This document shows, one piece after another, positions 22,009 to 33,599 of a stretch of 64,000 bases of DNA. The first letter of the stretch is position 1; every line of letters starts with the position of its first letter. This DNA comes from Gordius sp. MW1 (taxonomy: Eukaryota; Nematomorpha; Gordioida; Gordea; Gordiidae): positions 21,660,001 through 21,724,000 of the forward strand of contig OZ038530.1 in the NCBI GenBank assembly GCA_964036665.1. The letters are read 5' to 3'. Under the pieces are notes generated by a model that had not been told where the DNA came from, made no database searches, and was given only the letters and a program-made list of their open reading frames with translations. The position numbers were made by a program, and so were the translations under genes.

Positions 22009-24729
22009 CAATGGCGTAGCTAGCCTTAACCCTATATAAAAAAATTTATGTTTTGCCCCCCCCCCCAACCTGGATACGACCACGGGTCAAATGCAATGAA
22101 AATCTTTTCCCTTATAAACGTTGGACAAACTTAAAACTCCGCTTCTACTTTGTGTATTTTTCGAATAACATCACCCTGTCTCAGACCCTCATGTTTATAG
22201 GGCATAAAATAAATAAAATTTATTGATAAATAACAAAGTAATGTAGTTGAAACAATAAAAAATTTCACATAATAAGTTTTGTATATGAATTGTAAGGGGA
22301 CATTTTAAAAAATAATACAAATAGTTAAAAAAAGCTATATATAAGTTTTTATAAAAATTGCTGCCACAACCCCAAAAATCTTGGCCACATATATAACAAA
22401 TTTTAATTTTACATATGCAATATTGGCAGCATTTTCAGGCAGCATTTATACCAGGAAAACAATGAGAACATTCAAAAGCCTTTTTTAAGGTGATCCTCAA
22501 AGAGTTAATTATAACATAAAATATAAAAAAATTTATTATGAACTAAAATTCATTCGAGAATGAGTATTTAGAAGTGCCCTTGATATTATAAATATATTTG
22601 CACAACCCCCCCCCCCCCCCCCACTTTACACCACCTAAAAATTAAAATGAACTTATGAATTTAACGGCTAAATGAACCTTAAAATCATTCTGTCAAAATT
22701 AAATGAATCAAAATTTTATTTTATAATTTTAGATAAAGTAGAGATATGAGACAGCGCAACTTAGCGTCCAAAGACAAGCATAATGTTTTTTTAGGATTTT
22801 TATCCCTTGAAATTTTGATGCGTTAATAAAATTCAGGGATTGGTTATTAATATTAATTTATCAAATTATGAAGGTATATCACCAATAAAGGCGAAAAAAT
22901 GGTGTACAAACTATTTTTGGAAAACTATTGGCTTTATATGTGCATGTGGTACATAAAAATATGCAAGATATGTTAAACAATAAGCATGTGAGATGGACAA
23001 TTAAATTGAATTTAGGATGGAAATTTCGTAAATTTAATAATATTTAATATATTTTGAAAGTGTTAAAAAGTAAAGCCTTTTACTCAATGTTGCAAACGAA
23101 TTTATAATATCATCCGGGGGAATAACATTTATTAAGTCATGTTCTAAGCTCAATAACCACCTTTTGCATGAACATGAAGTTTTTGGGATAGCCAAAATTA
23201 TTTTAATCAAAATGATAAAATTTGGAAACACTATTGAGGGCAAAATTTTAATAAGTGCAAAAATATCATTAAATTTTATTTTATTTGAAGATAAAGAATT
23301 ATAATATATTACAAAAAAATTTGCAATTATTATGAAAGCACTAACACTAAATAATTACCGTTTAGAACTGCATTTTTTTTACCTAATATTAGGGGAGACC
23401 GGGGCTAGTCGTAGCCCGGAGTTACTATTATCTTTGTAATTATTTTTTTAAATAATAATGATATATAATTAAAATTTAAACCATATGTGTATTTTTTTAT
23501 AAAGTATAAGTAAAAAATTTTTTGTTTATAAAAAATAAAATTTAAAATTTTTAAAGAGGAAAAACAATTTTTCGGGGCTATTAGTAGCCTTTTTTGTATT
23601 TTGGACATAAAATTTTTTTAGCTGTATATTTTGGACTAATTTAAGTTCTGTCTTATAAAGGGATATTTTTATATAAAAACCGTCTAATAATTAAATTTGC
23701 ATTTGCAATATAACGTGTTGAATTATTCATTGCTTATAAATGTAGGGGTCGGGGTTAGTCGGAGAGGAGCTAGTGCTAGTCATTTTTCATAGTGTAGACA
23801 AATGTCAAGATTTAAAAAAAAATTTATTTTGTTTAATATTAATTTATCTTAGTTTAGTTTGGAATATTAATAGACTATTTAAAGATTTTTTCCATTGCAA
23901 AATTTGTCTTTTATGGGTACTTAAATCAGATTGTCCTCTTGACCCTTTTTTATTTGTATTATGTAAAAAATAAACCATATTACATTTGCGTATATGTTTT
24001 TTATAAAACATTTATTTATTGATTTAGTTAGCATACACCAATAGGAAGTAAAAACGTAAGGGATAATCTATTCCTCGAAAGGGGCTATGACTTGCCCCAG
24101 GCATTTTTTAAATTTTTAGGATTTTGGTTTTTTCAAAATTTTGTGAGAAATCTACTAATTTTTTCCATCTGAATTTTTTTCCTTTAGTAAAAATAGACCT
24201 CTAAATTACGTTCTAATAAAAATATTGAAAAAATAATTTTTAGTTTTTTTAAGCGATTTAAATGTTTATGGCTAATTAGTCCCCGGTCTCCCCTATATTT
24301 ATAGAAACCTAATAATAAAAAATTTTAAATACCTTTTGATTTAACCTACTGCTTGGAGCTAAGGGCTTTAAAAATATGTTAAGCATTAACTGCTTGCTTA
24401 CTATTTTTCTTATTAATTAATAAAAATAAAGTGGAACTTAATTATCAAAAACTCGGGTTTTAAATTAATATTAATTATTAAATTATGTCAACTAAACAAT
24501 TTTATACGATTTTCACCCTTTATTGTCTTATACAGCATCTTTATTTGTAATATTATAATTAAAAGTTTTATTCAAAACAATAATAATAACCTTATATTGT
24601 TCCTGAATTGAGATAAAATAAAAAAATGGCTTAAGGGGCCCAAAGGCCCAATGTTTTTTTCTTGGGTGGGGGGGGGGGCTATGGGGCCCGGTTTTTGCTC
24701 TTGGGGGGGCCCCCCTTGCTACGCCACTG
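22009..24729 (-). mobile_element. hAT transposon, probable parent family of the GGCGTAGCC MITEs
   Basis: Ends CAATGGCGTAGCTAG and, at the right, CTTGCTACGCCACTG (inverse CAGTGGCGTAGC). The target duplication is AATCTTTC (22001-22008, 24730-24737), perfect 8 bp. The LINE sequence continues across it. On the minus strand a frame at 23034-23243 reads LAIPKTSCSCKRWLLSLEHD, resembling the C-terminal dimerisation region of ZMYM-like hAT transposases. The ER(S/T)FS signature is degenerate, and the rest of the transposase is unreadable. A 904-bp inverted-repeat element is nested at 23391-24294. C and G runs occur just inside both ends, as in the MITEs. Confidence 0.8.
23391..24294. mobile_element. 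904-bp inverted-repeat element 'AGGGGAGACCGGGG', copy 1
   Basis: Ends AGGGGAGACCGGGGCTAGTC and AGTCCCCGGTCTCCCCT are inverted repeats, flanked by ATATT on both sides (5 bp). The motif GGGGCTA(G/T)..GTAGCC recurs at 23402, 23575 and, inverted, at 24080-24100. A second copy, in opposite orientation and also 904 bp, lies at 36311-37214. No transposase frame is recognised. Confidence 0.8.
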
Positions 24730-24767
24730 AATCTTTCCCAAGCTAGCGTTGAAATCCGTCTCAATAA

Positions 24768-25140
24768 CACAGGTCTCCAAATAAAATATCCCACAATCCG
24801 ACCAATAATTCTGATAGAGAATTTTGCGCTGAAAAATAATATGTTTTTAGTTTTTTTCTACGATTACCAGTTTCTTAAATATACGAGGTTGAAAGTGCCA
24901 AAAATGCCCTTTTAAGTCTTTTTGAGCTATATTGCCACGGCATTTTTAATATTTAGCGAAAAATAGTAATATATTCATGTAGATTAAAGTTTCACCTATA
25001 GGTCCATTCTTTTATTTTTTTCATATCACCCTTATACTCAAATTTATACGCGTTTGCGTAAACCCCTTCTCCTTACTAAAATTCGTCCCACTATGTCTGG
25101 AAAAAGGAATTCATTAGAGTTCATACTACACACGCTCTAT
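24768..25140. mobile_element. Single arm of the 30.4-kb palindromic element
   Basis: Starts CACAGGTCTCCAAATAAAAT and runs through ATACGAGGTTGAAAGTGCC, TTCATGTAGATTAAAGTTTC and CCCCTTCTCCTTACTAAAAT to ATTCATTAGAGTTCATACT. It matches the left arm of the element at 30415-31228 with moderate divergence. The second arm is missing here. Confidence 0.8.
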
Positions 25141-25145
25141 GAAAC

Positions 25146-25302
25146 TAGCCAAGGGAGAGGGCAGTAAGGGGCGCCTGTCCCCCTCTAAATCCAATTTTTT
25201 TTGAAATATATTAAAAATATGGCTAAAACTGCAAAAAATGTTCATTTTGCCCCTCACTAAATCATTATTACCTTCCTCTAAGTATAATGCTGGCTACGCC
25301 CA
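25146..25302. mobile_element. MITE of the GGCGTAGCC hAT family, left end damaged
   Basis: Internal phrases CCCCTCTAAATCCAA, ATTATGGCTAAAA-like and the right end GCTGGCTACGCCCAT are present. The left terminal bases are lost (CTAGCCAAGGGAG). Confidence 0.7.
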
Positions 25303-27393
25303 TTAAATAAATGAATTTCTTATTAAAAAATTATTTGTGTTGACAAGTAACAGAAGATTCAATTCCTATATCTTTATTTATTGGGAATGTTGCGAATAAA
25401 AAGATTTTACCTTAGGTGACAGAATGTAAGAAATCTATTAATTAATTAATAATTGTATCAACTAAGAATTAAAAAAAATCAAGTTTGGTCTATTTTGAAC
25501 CCCAATCGGGCGTCAGAAGATTCCTGCATCTTGTATTTTACAACGTGCTTCTCAAATTATATTTTAAATAATATTTTTTACCTGCAAAGCCTTGAATTTT
25601 GATATTGAATTAAAAAATATGATGATTCCATTGTTAAAAAATAATTTAATTTTCAACTAATCATTTACTGAAATTTTTATGGGATTTCTTACTTATTAGC
25701 AATTGAATTTATTGTATGCTAAGAGATAATTTTAGATTCTGAATTCATAAATTGTGTAAAATTTACAAGGGCCTAAAATCATTATGATTTTGGACGGGCA
25801 TAACAAAAACACTAAACTTGGATTGAGCTTAGCCCAATGAAAAACAATGACTTCGCCTAAGCAGGTGTTATTAATAACAAATTTAGAACCTTAAATGTTT
25901 ATCTACGCCTATCACAGGCATTAAATGCTAACAACTACAAAAGAATTTTATAAAGGAATTTTATGTTTGTTTTAAAACGGGTATTTATTATCGAGATATT
26001 TGTTTTTTTTTAATTTTTAGAACATATAAAGGATAATTACAAAGTGAGACTTCACATCAACATAATAATGTGTTGTGTTATGATTTTTTAATACCAAATT
26101 AGCTTTTTATGTTCTCATTTTTACACCAGCCTAAATAGAATTTCAAATCTAAATTTGGCTGGACAAACTCACATGGATGCTACATTATGTATATAGATCT
26201 TTAATCAAATTGCAAAAAAAATTTCTTATAAATTTGTTTGATATTTGAAGAAAAAATTTGAATCCCCCCCCCCCCAAAAAAAAAATCTTGCATACCCCCC
26301 TTGGGTTGGCCCTGGCGAGCAATTAAGTTATCAAACTGTGATGGGTTTAAAGGGGAAAATTCAAAAAAATATGATAAATGATATAAGTATTAATTCTGTG
26401 TGTAGAATAAGGAACGTCGTTAATTTTTAATTTGCCCAGCGATTGTCATTTAGAGATTTCACCTGAAGTAGGAGCATTACCTATGATTGCCTAATATTGC
26501 CAATTCATTCCATCGATATCTTGACATCACATTTTTTAAATAAGTTTTCAATTTATTGAGTATAGAAAAACTACGATGATTGATGCATGTGGTGTTAAGA
26601 GGACGAGAAAATGTTGTTAAAGATTTTTTGTCGAGAATTTAATTTAAAAATAAATATAAATCTCAGGAGGTATTTATAAATGAGCCTTATATCTGATAAA
26701 ACATTTATAATTAATTTAATATTTTATTTATATCAATTTATTTTTAAATTTTGGCTAGGGAGGCCTTGGCCTTAGTTACGCAATTGATCTACATCTTTAT
26801 TTTTTACTATAGGTGAAACGTTTTTATCTAGGTTTTTGAACAAATACAGGGTATCAACTATAGATTATTAATCAGTGGATTAAAAATTATATATAAATAG
26901 GATAGGATAGATAACAAACAATATCATTTATTTTGATAGTCAATGCTTTTAGTTTCGAATAAATGCTCAAGTAAACCATAATATTTATAACAATTGAAAT
27001 GTATAAGAAATTAATTACAATATTAAGCATAATCGCTTAGTTAGCCACTTCCTAGCAATGGGCCGCTCTGGTGTTTTCACGGGAAACAATGTTGAAACAT
27101 GTATTTTTATAGCAATTTTCACAATCATATTCAAAAATTTTACAATGCATATTATCGAAGATATTAAAATTTTTATGTTTCCAGGTTTCGATAAGTGTCT
27201 TGAAATCTTTTATGCAACTAAACTAAAATATTTACCAATTAAATTTAGTTATTAATAAAAAAAATTTGAAATTTTAGCAAAGTGCTTCCCCCCTTGGCTA
27301 CTCGCCTGATACTAGTTTAAATATGAGGAATATAAATGAGGCATTAACCTCACCTTAACGAATGCTTCGAAATTGTGCACTATCCTTGAAAAT
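25303..27393. other. AT-rich spacer with MITE debris, no gene seen
   Basis: Simple AT-rich sequence. C-rich scraps near 26263-26310 (a C-run, CCCCCCTTGGG) and 27285-27310 (CCCCCCTTGGCTACTCGCCTG) look like broken ends of the GGCGTAGCC family. Short frames at 26245 and 27058 show no recognisable domain. Confidence 0.45.
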
Positions 27394-27549
27394 GGTGGCC
27401 CGTCAACTTTACCGACAATCATCTCACCAAATTCTCCTGGGCCATTTTGTGATTGGTTGAATGGAAGACGAATTTAAATTAGGGGATCTTTTTTAACCGA
27501 GGGACATTAAATTCGGCAAGATGGTTTTCGGCGAGTTGATAGGGCACCC
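27394..27549. mobile_element. MITE, family 'GGTGCCC' (copy 2)
   Basis: Ends GGTGGCCCGTCAACTTTACC and GGCGAGTTGATAGGGCACCC; nearly the same length as copy 1. Flanks TTGAAAAT / TTAGAAAT fit an aged 8-bp duplication. It lies about 500 bp upstream of FARS2. Confidence 0.75.
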
Positions 27550-27789
27550 TTAGAAATGACTCCACACTTACTTATAGTGCTTTTTAAGATGATTGTTGGT
27601 AATTATACAAGAATGGCTCAGTTGAGATTAAAATTGGATTGCTTAAATTAAAAAAGCGATTAGAGCTAAAGTACCTCACGATGGAAGAGATGGCCTTTTA
27701 GCGTTTTATAGTAGGCATAGAAATCTGCAACTTTAATACATTATAAACACTAAAAGGTTCCACGAGGCCTATATTAGTAATTTGTTAAT

Positions 27790-28008
27790 GGTTCGTCAAC
27801 TTGCAACCAATTTGCCGGATAGATTGTCCAAAGGTTATTCCCAATTAAAAAACGTTCCAACAAATTAGCAAATTAATAATTCAATTTCGGATTAAAGTTG
27901 AAATTTAGGTATTTTTTATAATAAAATTAATAGTTTTTATAAAAGGTACTCAATTTAGGGCTTTAAGGTGAATTAGGCAAGATGGTTTTCGGCGAGTTGA
28001 TAAGGCAC
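27790..28008. mobile_element. MITE, family 'GGTGCCC' (copy 3, diverged)
   Basis: Left end GGTTCGTCAACTTGCAACC and right end TCGGCGAGTTGATAAGGCAC. The interior differs from copies 1 and 2. It ends 29 bases before the FARS2 start codon and so forms part of its 5' leader or promoter. Confidence 0.65.
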
Positions 28009-28037
28009 ATTCTTGTAAAACACATGTTAAGCAGAAA

Positions 28038-29985
<1,948 letters not shown>

Positions 29986-30414
29986 TGGCTAAGAAATTAG
30001 TGTGCTAACCTTATCCCGACGAAGAGAAGAATTAAAGGAACCGCCTATAAATTATTTCTTGTTTTGTATTCTTATATCGGAACTATTGTTAATTTATGTG
30101 CCCAAGGTTGGACCATGAGTTTTGCATAAAGTCTCGAAAAATATCATTACATTTTTTATTTTAAAATTAGAATATTAATAGTATGTATTTAGAACTGCAT
30201 AGGGTCTTCTATCCGGCCGGATTCTAAAATTTGAGAACATAAAAATTAAGGGCTTAGGATTTAGGTTTCATTTAAATTAATCATACAACAATAAGTTTAT
30301 TATTTTGAATTATAGTTTGGTCATTTACTTTGATAAATATTTTGAAATTAAATACGTCAAACGTTTTTAAATTAAAAGACAAATATAAAAACCTATAAAT
30401 TGCATAGCAACTAT
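29986..30414. other. FARS2 3' flank
   Basis: AT-rich. Sequence up to about 30130 is conserved in the decayed copy at 50.7-50.8 kb (AAAGTCTCGAAAAAT), so the ancient duplication included the 3' flank. At 30390-30408 there is a lone ATAAATTGCATAGCAAC, the terminal motif of the composite minisatellite element. Confidence 0.6.
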
Positions 30415-31228
30415 TAACACAGGTCTACAAAAAAAATATTCCGCAATCTGACAAATAGAATTTTGCGGTGAAAAATCAAAGTTTTTAGTTTTTTTTACAA
30501 TTAATAGTTTTTTAGATATACGAGGTTGAAAGTGCCAAAAATGCTATTTTTGAGGCTATACTGCCACGGCATTTTGAAATATTTAGTGAAAAATAGTGAT
30601 ATATTCATGTAGATTAAAGTTTCATCTATAGACCCATTTTTTATTTTTGTATATCACCCTTATACTTAAATTTATACTCGTTTGCGTAAACCCCTTCTCC
30701 TTATCAAAATTCGTCCCACGATGTCTGGTAAACGGAGTACATTAGAGTTCATACTGCGTACGCGATGTTTACTAACACATATATCTTTCCCTTCAACTAC
30801 TTTCCTCTCTTTCTCTTCCATTCCCGCCCCCTTCATGTGCGCTTGGATAGAAATGGGGGCGGGAGTGTAAGAGATGGAGAAAGGGAGAGAGAGATGTGTT
30901 AGTAAACAGCGCGTGTACAGTATGTACTATCTCCTTTTACCAGACATCGTGGGACGAATTTTGATAAGGGGAAGGGGTTCACAAAGACGCGAATAAATTT
31001 AAATATAGAGGTGTAACAAAAAGAATAAGTTAATGGACCTATAGATGAAACTTTAATCTACATGAATATTTTACTATTCTTCACTAAATATTAAAAAAAC
31101 CGCCTCAAAAAGGCTTATAAAGGGCATTTTTGGCACCTTCAACCTCGTATATTTAAAAAAAACAGATTATTTTTCAACGCAAAATTTTCTATCAGAATTA
31201 TTGGTCGGATTGCTGGATGTAATCACAA
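30415..31228. repeat. ~800-bp palindromic (foldback) element
   Basis: Two arms of roughly 380-390 bp are inverted copies. Left-arm landmarks ATACGAGGTTGAAAGTGCC (30518), TTCATGTAGATTAAAGTTTC (30612), CCCCTTCTCCTTATCAAAAT (30690) and ACGATGTCTGGTAAACGGAG (30719) reappear inverted at about 31150, 31063, 30970 and 30945. The symmetry continues into the centre (TTTACTAACACATATATC against GATGTGTTAGTAAA; CCCGCCCCC against GGGGGCGGG). The loop is about 20 nt around 30845. A single arm lies at 24768-25140. No protein is encoded. Confidence 0.88.
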
Positions 31229-31235
31229 AGTGAAT

Positions 31236-32292
31236 ATATCGCTAGCTGAGAATTGGAGTGCTCTATCTGCACAAAACTCCGAACTGAGATAATTGAGTTC
31301 AAAGTTTGAAATGCTATAAAATCTAAACTTATTAATCATATGACTTGAAATTAAGTTTGATAGTGTAAACTATAAGCATCTATAATATATTATTTTAGCC
31401 AAAAACGTGGATTTTTTCTTTTATTTTATAAAAAAATTGATTTTTTAAATTTCAGATAGAGAAAAGTAGCTAAATAAAGGGTTATGTACATTAAGGTAAA
31501 CTATGAAATTTTTTAAATATCTTTGAGTATATAATTAAATTTCTTAGACCAATTTGTAGCAATCATATTATTTACAACAAATACTATTAATGTATTATTT
31601 ATATAATAAATGATACATATAAAAGAATATCAAATGGAAGTACAATCATTTATATCTATTTTTAAACAAATATTTCCGTTAAAATTTTATCTCTCAATTT
31701 TGAATAATCTTAAATATTCTCTTTTAAAAATTTAATTTTTTTCCTATCTCTTGCAAAATTTGCTTTGGCTATAACAATCTTCTTTTTCCATGAGCAATAA
31801 TGAACAAAGCCTAAAATTAATATTAGTTTTAATCTTTTATACAAATTTTGCCTGTAGTCTAATTTCAACCATTAGTTACAATTTTTTGATTTATCCTCTT
31901 GATACTTATAATAATAGTTATGGCTATATTTTTTATATTACTTTTAATTATCTTCATCCGAAATAGTTTATTTATAAATATTTGACATAAAACAATGTGA
32001 AAAGTAATTGTAGAGATATTATTCGAATTAAAATTAAAAAGCAAACGATTTATTCACGTGATTAAATGAGCACTTGCGATTGGGTAATTGCAGTTAGAGC
32101 AAACCAATTCTAAAAATATTGATATTCGCGATTTAAGCGAAATAAGAACCTTAATAGTGAAGCCAAAAAATTTGCTTTCCACATTTTATAAAAGGTTCAT
32201 GATAAAATATTTAAAAATCTATGGAATAGCACTTTTACTTTAAAATTTTCAAAAATTGCAGATAGAGCACTCCAATTCTCAGGTAGCGATAT
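31236..32292. mobile_element. 1.06-kb inverted-repeat element (GAATTGGAGTGCTCTATC ends)
   Basis: Left end ATATCGCTAGCTGAGAATTG followed by GAGTGCTCTATCTGCA. The right end is the inverted copy (TGCAGATAGAGCACTCC, AATTCTCAGGTAGCGATAT), giving about 36 bp of terminal inverted repeat with one mismatch. The interior is AT-rich with no supported frame. It abuts the palindrome on its left. The superfamily is unknown. Confidence 0.8.
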
Positions 32293-32399
32293 GTAAAGCT
32301 GTGTAATTTTAAAAAAGCAAGATTTGTTTACATTTTTCCCCAAACTCGGCCCCGTTCAATTTAATTAAATGCTCACCCGACCCTTTTTAGTGCCTTCCC

Positions 32400-33100
32400 C
32401 AGTGGCGTAGCTAGTCCTGGGGGCTAAAGCGCCCCTCAAGAGTAAAAACCTGACCCCTTGCTTCCCCTCACCCCAAGGGAAAAACCTTTGGCCCCTTAAG
32501 CGATTTTTTTTATTTTATCCTTTGACTAATAGACTGCTCATCTCTTATATATTCACGCATCAAAAGTGTTGCAAAAACGAGCCATTTTGAAATGTGACGT
32601 AGAATTTGTATAGCTATGGATAGTATTGGTCAATAATCATTGATCTTATAATATAAAACAACCCATTTTAATCATTATAGCGATTTTAAAAATTCATCAA
32701 ACCATTTAAATTGGGCAAAATTCATGTTAGAAAATAAGTTTAAGTGTAGATGGCGCTATAAAAGTTAATATTATTTATAAATTATTAATTTAACAATATT
32801 TTAATTTTCAAAAGCTCATGTTGATAAAATTTGAAATGATTTACATATTTCTATCAAAAAAAATATATAAGGCATAACCGAAACCATTATAAGCATAAAC
32901 CTAACCATTCAATTCACTTTTCAAAATGGATGCCAAAATTTGGAACACTTTTTAAAAGTGGATGAGCAGTCTATTTAGTCTATGATTTTATCTTAAGAAC
33001 CAACATGGCGATTGTAAGTATTTGTTTGAAAAAACCTTTGATTATTAATATTACAAATAAAGATGCTTTGTAATACAGTTTCAAATTTTATAAACCTGTT
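32400..33100. mobile_element. CAGTGGCGTAGC hAT-family copy, right end unclear
   Basis: Left end CAGTGGCGTAGCTAGTCCTG, then TGGCCCCTTAAGC and ATTACAAATAAAGATGCT near 33055. These match, inverted, the right end of the 2.7-kb hAT (24531-24729: AGCATCTTTATTTGTAAT, GCTTAAGGGGCC). This is a shorter derivative of that family. A 465-bp element is inserted at 32520-32984. Confidence 0.65.
32520..32984. mobile_element. 465-bp MITE (TAGACTGCTCATC ends)
   Basis: Left end CTTTGACTAATAGACTGCTC, right end inverted CATAGACTAAATAGACTGCT, flanked by ATTTTATC on both sides (32512-32519, 32985-32992), a perfect 8-bp duplication. It is nested in the CAGTGGC element and non-coding. Confidence 0.85.
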
Positions 33101-33599
33101 GAGCTTGCATAATTCCATAAAATTAATATCCGCATTAAATCCGCAATGAAAAATAGTGGCAAGCAAATAAAGCTTAACTTATTTTTGAAGCCCTTAGTTC
33201 CAAACAATAATTTTTGAAGCCCTTAGTTCCAAACAATAGTTTAAAACATAGGTATTTAATATTTCCATTTAAGGAATTTGAACCTCTGCCTTCTCATATA
33301 TCTTTATCTAATGACAGCTGCACCTCTTCATCTTCAAGTATTAATATTAAATAATTTCAGTATCGAATGCATCATTAATTAGGTGATTTTGAAGAAATAT
33401 TATCTATTCCCTGCCAGATTTAAATTGTCTTCCTAACGAGACTGAAAAAGGCAAAGAGGAGTTTCTAAAATCATTTCAAAACATATAAGTATAGCTCATA
33501 TTTTCAAACAACTCAATTGGCTATCGGTCAACATTAAATTTAAAAGCTGATGTTAAGAAAAATGATAACCACCTAGAACATATTGCTTGTTAATTAATA
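33101..33599. other. Spacer, no gene seen
   Basis: AT-rich. It contains an imperfect 32-bp direct repeat at 33183-33242 (TTTTTGAAGCCCTTAGTTCC twice). Nothing else is recognised. Confidence 0.45.

Larger units (their letters stand above)
17165..24767 (-). mobile_element. RTE-like LINE copy split by three insertions
   Basis: Minus-strand LINE whose pieces are collinear with the uninterrupted copy at 43671-46657. Pieces lie at about 17165-18055, 18510-19040, 21411-22008 and 24730-24767. Recognisable pieces include the 3' end near 17169 (CCCACAATGGTGGGG), RT-region phrases and the CCACCGTCTATAT..TTGATCCCACCACCA block at 21445-21520. Coding is destroyed by stops and frameshifts beyond the insertions. 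Insertions in order are an LTR-like block, a Ty3 element (with a hAT in it) and a hAT (with another element in it). The 5' end is cut by the palindrome-arm fragment at 24768. Confidence 0.8.

Noticed and set aside
22600-22622. Long C and G homopolymer runs as regulatory elements
   Set aside because: They sit at the shoulders of GGCGTAGCC-family elements here and elsewhere, so they are explained by the transposon.
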